Source of the DNA: an uncultured Myxococcales bacterium
GTDB lineage: Bacteria; Myxococcota_A; UBA9042; DTJE01
Direction: 5' to 3'
Assembly (NCBI GenBank): GCA_937975765.1
Contig: CALJUR010000008.1
Span: 62,001 to 126,000, forward strand
Length of the DNA: 64,000 nt
Made by a program: the position numbers and the translations under genes. How positions within the stretch are numbered: position 1 is the stretch's first letter; each line of letters starts with the position of its first letter. Below are positions 32,988 to 42,089 of the stretch, one piece after another. The notes under the pieces were generated by a model, which saw only the letters and a list, made by a program, of their open reading frames with translations, had not been told where the DNA came from and made no database searches.

Positions 32988-33533
32988 CTATTCCGGCCCG
33001 ATCTCGATGATCTCGGAGTGCTCGCTGGACAGGCGGAACTCGAACGGCAGGTTGGTGCCCGTGCCGGCGAAGCCCTGCGCGCGGGCGAACCACCAACGCC
33101 GGGACGCGTTGTTGACATAGGGGCGGGGGTCGAAGGTCGTGCCCGGGGACCAGCCGATCGTCTGGTACTGGAAGAAGGTCTCGGGCGAGGCCGGCGTGAT
33201 TCCCAGGGCGCAGAAGCCGGCGATCGCGCCGGTCGCCGTCGAGCAGTCCCACGTGCCGCCTCCGCTGACCCACGGGTACGGGAGGTAGTCGAGGGTGGCC
33301 GGGTACCACTCGGCGGCGCTGGCCGCGGTCGATACATACCGCGAGTAGGCCATGAAGTACGTCTCCTGCTTCATCTTGATGTCCAGCAGGAAGGCGATGG
33401 CCTCGCCGTTCCGGGCCTTCCGGATGTAGGTCCGGTACGAGAAGATCGCGACCGTGGACAGCACCATCAGGATCGCCAGGACGGCCATCAACTCGATGAG
33501 GCTGAATCCCCTGGAATGCGTTCCCGTTCTCAT
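32988..33533 (-). CDS. Type IV pilin-like prepilin
   Basis: 181 residues from ATG 33533 (GGAG about 10 bases upstream; an in-frame ATG at 33557 lies too close to the promoter -10). A prepilin peptidase site GFSLIELM is followed by the hydrophobic alpha-1 helix with the conserved Glu five residues after the cleaved Gly. The globular part has one Cys pair (DCSTATGAIAGFC) and a PilA/PilE-like layout. It could be a minor pilin or a type II secretion pseudopilin. No pilus assembly genes are nearby. Confidence 0.9.
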   Translation of the reverse strand: MRTGTHSRGFSLIELMAVLAILMVLSTVAIFSYRTYIRKARNGEAIAFLLDIKMKQETYFMAYSRYVSTAASAAEWYPATLDYLPYPWVSGGGTWDCSTATGAIAGFCALGITPASPETFFQYQTIGWSPGTTFDPRPYVNNASRRWWFARAQGFAGTGTNLPFEFRLSSEHSEIIEIGPE

Positions 33534-33559
33534 CTGCCCGCTCCGCCCGAGACGCATCT

Positions 33560-33589
33560 AGGATAGCGACGCGCGCCCCCCGCGGTCAA
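33560..33589 (-). promoter_or_regulatory. Sigma-70-like promoter for the pilin-like gene
   Basis: Minus strand: TTGACC (33584-33589), 18-bp spacer, TATCCT (33560-33565). It lies between the OmpA gene end and the pilin, so the pilin is transcribed independently. Start near 33553 leaves a short leader with the GGAG site. Confidence 0.55.
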
Positions 33590-33598
33590 ATCGCGTCC

Positions 33599-34651
33599 CT
33601 ACAGGCACTTCCAGGCGCTCCGCGGGAAGGTCTTCGAAACGGGGGGAGGCTGGTTGGCCAGCACGTGGATCGTGCGGCGGTTGCGGGCCTCGTTGGTCTC
33701 GTCGGGCGTCGCGACCGCGGGGGCGTCCTCGCCGAATCCCTGCCAGCAGGCGTGGGTGCGCAGGCCGTGCGCCTTGAACCAGGATGCGATCGACTGCGCC
33801 CGCCGGGACGACAGGTCCTGGTTGAACTCGCGCCCGCCTACCGTGTCGGTGTAGCCCGCCACGTACAGCGTCGCCTTGAACTCGTTGCCGAACTTCGCCA
33901 GCGCGGCATGCACGCCGTCCAGCGTGCGGGCCAGCTTGGGCTCCTCGACCGGCGCGATGTCCGCCTTGCCGAAGTCGAAGTTGACCTCCTCGTGGGGCAC
34001 CTCGATGAAGAACGGCGCCATCTCCACGCCGTTGAAGAACCCGTCCGGGTCCGTGGCCGTCAGCCTCAGCAGGGTGATGGCGCCCCGATCGCCCGGGAAG
34101 CGCACCGTGATCGGCGTGCCCGCGGCCGCGTCGCGGGGTTCCTCGAAATCGGCGATCGTGCGACCTTCCTCGCCCAGCACGACCAGCCCGACCTTCGCCA
34201 CCGGCTCGCTGGCCGTGAAGGTGATCCGGCCTTCGCCCAGGTCCACCGTGTCCTTCGTGACCTCCAGCTTCATCGGGCGGGCCACGACGACCGGGATCTC
34301 GTAGGTTTCGGGCTCCTTCATGGACTTCGCCGCGATCTCCAGGGTGACCGTCGTGCGACCCGGTTCCTCGGGCAGCGGGATCACCTTCGACTGGCCCATC
34401 TTCAGCAGGCCCACCGGGAACGTCTTCGCGCGGCCGTCCGGCAGCCGGACGGTCACCTGCACCCCCTGAAGCGGGCGGTTGGCGCGGACCGTGACGGTCG
34501 GCTTGCCCTGGCCCAGCAGCACGCGGTTGCTGGCCTGGAGATCGATGGCGGCCTCCTGGGCCGGCGCGCCGGTCGCCGCCAGCAGCAGCGCCAGCGTGGC
34601 GCACGCGGGAAGCATCCTTCGGGAGATCGTCTTCACGGGAACGCGGTTCAT
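33599..34651 (-). CDS. OmpA-family outer-membrane/periplasmic protein
   Basis: 350 residues from ATG 34651, fixed by GAGGAGG seven bases upstream. Signal peptide (cleavage near APA|QE), a roughly 190-residue beta-sandwich N-terminal part made of PapD/Big-like repeats (TVTVRANRPLQGVQVTV), then an OmpA C-terminal domain (about 230-340) with VNFDFGKADI, VAGYTDTVGG, NQDLSSRRAQSI and ARNRRTIHVL. The domain normally binds peptidoglycan. No N-terminal beta-barrel is evident, so it is probably periplasmic. It follows the protease gene by 22 bases on the same strand. Confidence 0.9.
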   Translation of the reverse strand: MNRVPVKTISRRMLPACATLALLLAATGAPAQEAAIDLQASNRVLLGQGKPTVTVRANRPLQGVQVTVRLPDGRAKTFPVGLLKMGQSKVIPLPEEPGRTTVTLEIAAKSMKEPETYEIPVVVARPMKLEVTKDTVDLGEGRITFTASEPVAKVGLVVLGEEGRTIADFEEPRDAAAGTPITVRFPGDRGAITLLRLTATDPDGFFNGVEMAPFFIEVPHEEVNFDFGKADIAPVEEPKLARTLDGVHAALAKFGNEFKATLYVAGYTDTVGGREFNQDLSSRRAQSIASWFKAHGLRTHACWQGFGEDAPAVATPDETNEARNRRTIHVLANQPPPVSKTFPRSAWKCL

Positions 34652-34673
34652 CGGGAACCTCCTCGAGGGTCGT

Positions 34674-35522
34674 TCAGTTCGCGCGGTCACGGCCGGGACG
34701 CCGCCGGAGGCCTGCCAGCAGCCCGAGGGCCGCCAGGATGGCCATGCCGCAGGGGAGGGCGGTCGTGCCGGAGGTTCCGGACGCGCAGCCGCCGCCGCCG
34801 TCCCCCTCGTCCGGGATCACCTCGGCGTACTGGACGCTGTACAGCGCGCACAGTCCTTCCATGTCGTCCGTCTCCAGCGAGCGCTTCCTCACCTCGCCCG
34901 CGGGAGCCGAGTAGTACATCGTCGATTCGCGGTTCGTCCTCTGGGTGTGGTCCAGGGCCAGCACGTGGCCGAACTCGTGCGTCAGCGTGTTGGCCAGGTC
35001 GATCGCGTCGCCCCCCGGCAGGGCCAGGACGGCGAACTCGTACTTCCCCTCGTTCATCTCCAGGGCGTACGAGCGGGCCTCGCCGGTCCGGGGGTCGTAG
35101 AACAAGGTCGTCAGCGCGATCACGTTCTGCAGGTCGATCTCGGACTTGCCCTCCAGCCACGCGTCCCCGCTCTCGAAGACGACCAGGTTGCAGCCCACCT
35201 CGCCGTTGCCGACCTTCCGGATCGGCGGCATGCCCGACACCAGGCCCTCCTCGACCAGTCGCGGGTGCGTGCAGTGTCCCTGGCTCCAGGTGTCCACGTC
35301 GTTCCAGGCCGCCATGGATTCGCGGATCGCGACCAGCGTGTCCTCGGCCGGCACCTCCCTGGACAGGGCCTCGTCGATGTTCACCGGGATCTCGTTCACG
35401 TACCAGCGCAGCGGCAGGCCCTTGGACGGGTCGTCCGGGTTGGTGTTGTAGAAGGTGTACCCGGTCTGCATCCAGGCCAGCAGCACGATCGGCAGCATCG
35501 TGGCGCGGCGCGTCCGGGTCAT
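34674..35522 (-). CDS. Matrixin-like zinc metalloprotease with MYXO-CTERM-like tail
   Basis: 282 residues. N-terminal signal (hydrophobic LPIVLLAWMQTGYTFY). Residues about 178-195 hold the M10-type zinc site HEFGHVLALDH, and STMYYS follows as the Met-turn. The C-terminus is GGGGCASGTSG, a hydrophobic helix, then RRRPGRDR, the layout of the MYXO-CTERM cell-surface anchoring signal (Cys processed, helix, Arg cluster). No pro-peptide Cys switch was seen. It overlaps the upstream gene by an ATGA. Matrixins with this tail are frequent in myxobacteria; substrate unknown. Confidence 0.87.
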   Translation of the reverse strand: MTRTRRATMLPIVLLAWMQTGYTFYNTNPDDPSKGLPLRWYVNEIPVNIDEALSREVPAEDTLVAIRESMAAWNDVDTWSQGHCTHPRLVEEGLVSGMPPIRKVGNGEVGCNLVVFESGDAWLEGKSEIDLQNVIALTTLFYDPRTGEARSYALEMNEGKYEFAVLALPGGDAIDLANTLTHEFGHVLALDHTQRTNRESTMYYSAPAGEVRKRSLETDDMEGLCALYSVQYAEVIPDEGDGGGGCASGTSGTTALPCGMAILAALGLLAGLRRRPGRDRAN

Positions 35523-36094
35523 GGCGTCCCCCCCCGAAGCGGCAGCGCCTGCAATGCCTCGCGCAGCCGATCCAGGTCGCCGGGCAGCGACGGGATCGAG
35601 GGATCCGGCAGGGCCAGCCCGTCCAGCCGGCGCACCAGACGGGCGCGGCCCGCCGTCCGGTCCAGCCGGAACGCCCCCTGGGCCAGGCCGACCACCGAGC
35701 AGCGGGCCATCGGCGACGCGGGCCCCGGCCGGCGCAGGAACAGGACCACCTCGGAATCCCGGGCCAGCACGGGGCTGCCCGGAACCGCCTGGCCCTCGCC
35801 GTCCATCTCGCCTCCCAGCGTCGTCACGACCGCCAGGTCGCCCCCCGGCTGGCCGGCCAACGTCTCCTCGATCCGCACGGCATGGTCGGTCACGAAGCGC
35901 CCGCCGGGCAGCCGCCGCGGGGAGGAGGACTGCACGACCGCGCGCACGACCAGGTCCGACGCGGCCGCCAGTTCGGGAAGGTCCATGGGCCTGGCCACGG
36001 CGGCCGACGCCGTGCCCGGCATCATCGGCAGGCACGCCGCCGCCAGCGCGATCGCGGCCCGAGTCGCCAGCCGGGGGAAGGGGGGGACGTGCAT
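35519..36094 (-). CDS. Exported partner protein of the matrixin-like protease (unknown function)
   Basis: 191 residues with a Sec signal peptide (cleavage near ASA|AV) and a beta-rich body with VVLFLRRPG and FVTDHAVRIEETLAG, matching no family I can name. Its stop overlaps the start of the protease gene in an ATGA, so they are co-translated; pairing with matrixin genes in this order suggests a chaperone, inhibitor or substrate role, which is inference. Confidence 0.75.
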   Translation of the reverse strand: MHVPPFPRLATRAAIALAAACLPMMPGTASAAVARPMDLPELAAASDLVVRAVVQSSSPRRLPGGRFVTDHAVRIEETLAGQPGGDLAVVTTLGGEMDGEGQAVPGSPVLARDSEVVLFLRRPGPASPMARCSVVGLAQGAFRLDRTAGRARLVRRLDGLALPDPSIPSLPGDLDRLREALQALPLRGGTP

Positions 36095-36119
36095 CGGGGC
36101 CTCGCGGTTCGCCGGGGGA

Positions 36120-36148
36120 ATGATACCGACCCGGGAAGGGAAGCGGAA
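36120..36148 (-). promoter_or_regulatory. Possible promoter for the matrixin-partner operon
   Basis: Minus strand: TTCCGC (36143-36148), 17-bp spacer, TATCAT (36120-36125). It lies in the 57 bases between epmA and the exported protein gene. The -35 is weak. Confidence 0.35.
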
Positions 36149-36151
36149 GGG

Positions 36152-37111
36152 TCAGGCGACGTCGAACGGGAAGGCCAGCACGTCGCGGATGGTCGAGGCC
36201 CCCAGCAGCAGCATCGCCACCCGGTCGAACCCCAGGGCCACCCCCGCGCAGGGCGGCAGCCCGTCGCGCAGCATCGACACGTACCGGCGGTCGATCGGGT
36301 AGGCGGGCAGTCCCAGCCGCTCGCGTTCGCGCAGGTCGGCCTCGCACCGCGCCACGTACTCGTCCGCGTCGGGCAACTCGGTGAAGCCGTTGGCCAGTTC
36401 CAGGCCGCCCGAGTACAGTTCGAACCGCTCGGCCACGCGCGGGTCGCCGGGCTTGACACGGGCCAGCGAGGCCTGGTCCGCCGGGTACTCGATCAGGAAC
36501 TCCGGGGTGTCGTGCCCCAGCGTCGGCTCGACGGCCTCCACCAGGACCTGGTCGCGGTCCTCGGGTGCCATCGGGAACGGGTCGCCGGCGCCGGCCCGCG
36601 CGAAGGCGTCGGCGAAGGCCGTGCGGGGATACGGCGGCACCAGCACCGACGGGCCGCGCAGTCCCTCGACCGCGGGCGCGTCCTCGATGCCCACCGCGTC
36701 GCCCATCGCCCACAGCAGTTCCTCGGCGTCGTCCATGATGGCCTCGTAGGTCTCGCCGACGCGGTACCACTCGACCATCGTGAACTCGGGGTTGTGCCGG
36801 TCGCCCAGTTCCGCGGCCCGGAAAGCCCGGGTCACCTGGAAGACTTTCCCGAAGCCAGCCGCGACCAGCCGCTTCATGTGGAACTCGGGGCTGGTCGTCA
36901 GGTAGCGCGGCTCGAACAGGCCGGCGCCGCGCAGTTCGAACGCCTGCAGGTGCGTCTCGACGCCCGGCGACGCGCACGCGATGGGCGTCTCCACCTCCAG
37001 GAACCCCCGGCCCCGGAAGAAGGCGCGCAGGGCGTCCAGCAGGCGCGCCCGCAGGGGCAGGTTTCGCCGGAGGGCGCCGTCGCGAACCGCGAACCGGACG
37101 ATGTCGTTCAT
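36152..37111 (-). CDS. epmA: EF-P lysine aminoacylase EpmA (LysRS-like)
   Basis: 319 residues, the EpmA/PoxA/GenX size, and no anticodon-binding domain in front. Class II synthetase motif 2 region YLTTSPEFHMKRL..FGKVFQVTRAFRAAELGDRHNPEFTM and motif 3 GVALGFDRVAMLLLG are present. EpmA attaches beta-lysine to a Lys of EF-P. It lies 57 bases downstream of efp on the same strand, which fits an operon with its substrate. A GGAG site precedes the ATG. Confidence 0.95.
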   Translation of the reverse strand: MNDIVRFAVRDGALRRNLPLRARLLDALRAFFRGRGFLEVETPIACASPGVETHLQAFELRGAGLFEPRYLTTSPEFHMKRLVAAGFGKVFQVTRAFRAAELGDRHNPEFTMVEWYRVGETYEAIMDDAEELLWAMGDAVGIEDAPAVEGLRGPSVLVPPYPRTAFADAFARAGAGDPFPMAPEDRDQVLVEAVEPTLGHDTPEFLIEYPADQASLARVKPGDPRVAERFELYSGGLELANGFTELPDADEYVARCEADLRERERLGLPAYPIDRRYVSMLRDGLPPCAGVALGFDRVAMLLLGASTIRDVLAFPFDVA

Positions 37112-37168
37112 GGGGGCTCCGGGAGCGTGCGAGGGAGGGGGCGGACGGGCCGGCGACGTCGGCCGGGC

Positions 37169-37732
37169 CTACTTCCGCACGCGCTCGACGTACGCGCCGT
37201 CGCGGGTGTCCACCTTGATCCAGTCGCCCTGGTTCAGGAACAGCGGCACCAGCACGGTCGCGCCCGTGGAGATCTTCGCCTGCTTGGTGGCGCCGGTCGC
37301 CGTGTCGCCCTTCATGCCGGGCTCGGAGTAGGTGATCTCGGCCTCGATGAAGGTCGGCAGGTCCACGTTCATCGGCGTGCCCTCGTAGAACAGGATGGAG
37401 ACTTCCATGTTCTCCATCAGGAAGTTCTTCGAGTCGCCCATCGCGTCGGCCTGGATGGTGATCTGTTCGAAGGACTCCTGGTCCATGAAGTGGTACGCCT
37501 CGCCGTCCGTGTACAGGTACTGGGCGCGGTGCTCCTCGATGTTGGCCTCGTCCAGTTTCTCGCCGGTCTTGAAGGTCCGTTCGAGGACCGACCCGGTCTT
37601 CAGGTTCTTCAGGCGGCAGCGGGTGAACGCCGTCCCCTTGCCGGGCTTCACGAACTGGAAGTCCACGACGATCCAGGGGTAGCCGTCCATCTTGACCTTC
37701 AGACCCTTGCGGATGTCGGACGTTTCGTACAT
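37169..37732 (-). CDS. efp: Elongation factor P
   Basis: 187 residues. EF-P binds the ribosome between P and E sites and relieves stalling at polyproline. KOW-like N-terminal domain with the modification loop VKPGKGTAF (Lys32 is the modified Lys, equivalent to Lys34 of E. coli), then two OB domains ending DTRDGAYVERVRK. The Lys at the loop tip suits beta-lysylation, and epmA follows directly. AGGGAG precedes the ATG. Confidence 0.97.
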   Translation of the reverse strand: MYETSDIRKGLKVKMDGYPWIVVDFQFVKPGKGTAFTRCRLKNLKTGSVLERTFKTGEKLDEANIEEHRAQYLYTDGEAYHFMDQESFEQITIQADAMGDSKNFLMENMEVSILFYEGTPMNVDLPTFIEAEITYSEPGMKGDTATGATKQAKISTGATVLVPLFLNQGDWIKVDTRDGAYVERVRK

Positions 37733-37765
37733 GGAATCTCCCTGCCGGAGTTCAAGACGGCGGCG

Positions 37766-37794
37766 TATTTACCCGATTTTGCATGCGAACGCAA
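37766..37794 (-). promoter_or_regulatory. Sigma-70-like promoter for efp-epmA
   Basis: Minus strand: TTGCGT (37789-37794), 17-bp spacer, TAAATA (37766-37771), in the AT-richer 289 bases between efp and the divergent gene at 38022. Transcription would start about 27 bases before the ATG. Confidence 0.55.
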
Positions 37795-38021
37795 GCCCTC
37801 TGCGGAAAGGGCGTTCCGGAACGACCCTGGTCCCCGGGGGATGCAACCATGGGGCAGGGGGCGTGGATGACCTGCAGCAAATACACCCATTCCGAGGGGG
37901 GTAATTGACACGAATTTCGCTGGATGATCTTGACCGCGAAGCGGGGGGGCGCTAACCGGGAAGCACAGATGCCGAGGAGATGTGCAGGACGCTGTCCATC
38001 CTGTCAGGCGGAGGCTGGATC

Positions 38022-39098
38022 ATGCCCCAAGGTTGCAAGGAAATCGGTCTGTTCGTCACCGCACTGAGCATGGTTGCGTTCCCGGCCCTGAGCCGAGCCG
38101 GCGACCATCCGGGAGATGGCATCCTGTTCCGCGCGAAGGAGATGAAGGAAGGTTCGTCCGTCTTCGAGAAACTCCTGTATCGGGTTCAGGTGGATCACGA
38201 ATCGGGCAAGACAGTGCCTTGGGGAAGCCGGGATGTCGAACTGGACGGATCCCGGATCATGCTCTACTTCAAGTCGGTGCACTTGGCGACAGGCTACCGT
38301 GTCTGCTTCCGATGGGGATTCTTCAAGGAGGATGGGAAGAAGGAGGGGCACCGTTACGGGTGCTTCAAGTGGTTCGACCAGAAGATCCATTCGCTCGCGA
38401 TCCTGTCCCCCGAGGAAGCCGAGAGGATCGGGACGTTCGTTCTTCATTCCTACGATGTCAGGGGGGAAGGGGACTGGGACGGTTCGGGAGATCCGCCGGG
38501 ACTCCTGGCCCACGAGTACGCATCGTACAGTTTCGTTCGCAACATCGATATCACGCCCGAGGACGATGCCCCTCCCCAACCCGACTACTCGGCCCGGATC
38601 CGGGAGATCGAGAAACAGGTTGCCGATGCGGAGTTCGAACATCGGAACGCGTTGTTCCTGGTTCAGATGGCCTCCTACCAGGCAGCGATCCCCGGTGGGG
38701 ACCTGACGCCGATGTTCCAGGCACAGTCGGAAGTTCGAGCCGCCTTGTCGCGGTTGAGTTCCCTTCGGACCGAGTTGGGTCGCCTGAAGGTGGAGCAGAG
38801 CCGGGTCGAGCGGGAACGTCAGTCGGGGAACGCGCACTCGTCGTCGCGCGGAACGGGCGATTCGGGCGGTGGCATTCCGACTCCGTTCATGCCGCCGATG
38901 GAGATGTACCCGGTCGCTCCGCCAATGGTCGCACCCTCCGGAGGAGGAGGGAACGCGATGCGAAGCTACCTCTGCCAGAAATGCCAGGAGAACGTGGCGT
39001 CGGCGTGCAGGCACATGAACGACCCGCACATGCTGGGTACGACGGCGGCCGGTTTCGCAAGCCTGTGCGCCAAGGGATGCTGGAACGAGTGCCAGTGA
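38022..39098 (+). CDS. Exported protein of unknown function with atypical composition
   Basis: 358 residues from ATG 38022 (GGAGG nine bases upstream). Signal peptide ending LSRA|GD, then a beta-rich domain (about 30-190) with two FRWGFF/GCFKWF segments, a coiled coil (about 205-275, REIEKQVADAEFEHRN), a Gly/Pro-rich linker and a Cys-rich tail holding CQKCQENVASACRHM and CAKGCWNEC. No family is recognised. Its codons use T and A at third positions far more than the neighbours (CTGTTCGTCACC-type bias is lost), suggesting horizontal acquisition or a recent fast-evolving gene. It is convergent with secA. Confidence 0.75.
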   Translation: MPQGCKEIGLFVTALSMVAFPALSRAGDHPGDGILFRAKEMKEGSSVFEKLLYRVQVDHESGKTVPWGSRDVELDGSRIMLYFKSVHLATGYRVCFRWGFFKEDGKKEGHRYGCFKWFDQKIHSLAILSPEEAERIGTFVLHSYDVRGEGDWDGSGDPPGLLAHEYASYSFVRNIDITPEDDAPPQPDYSARIREIEKQVADAEFEHRNALFLVQMASYQAAIPGGDLTPMFQAQSEVRAALSRLSSLRTELGRLKVEQSRVERERQSGNAHSSSRGTGDSGGGIPTPFMPPMEMYPVAPPMVAPSGGGGNAMRSYLCQKCQENVASACRHMNDPHMLGTTAAGFASLCAKGCWNECQ

Positions 39099-39117
39099 AC
39101 GTGACACCCGCCCATCG

Positions 39118-41982
<2,865 letters not shown>

Positions 41983-42051
41983 GAATCCTCCTGGGAACCC
42001 GCCGGAACTGCCGGACGATCCCGGCCGAAGGGGCACCTTGCGGGCGCGCGG

Positions 42052-42057
42052 ATTCTA
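42052..42057 (-). promoter_or_regulatory. Possible -10 box for secA
   Basis: TAGAAT on the minus strand, 70 bases before the secA ATG, in the short region between the kinase and secA. No convincing -35 at the right spacing. Confidence 0.3.
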
Positions 42058-42089
42058 CCATGGGAACCCGGGAAGGTTCGGGCAAGACC

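Noticed and set aside
33534..33557. Upstream ATG for the pilin-like protein
   Set aside because: It is two bases after the TATCCT -10 box and would lie before or at the transcription start; the ATG at 33533 has a GGAG.
37905..37910. Perfect TTGACA before the gene at 38022
   Set aside because: At 16-18 bp spacing there is no acceptable -10 (TCTTGA and shifts), so I do not call it a promoter, although the real start may be elsewhere.
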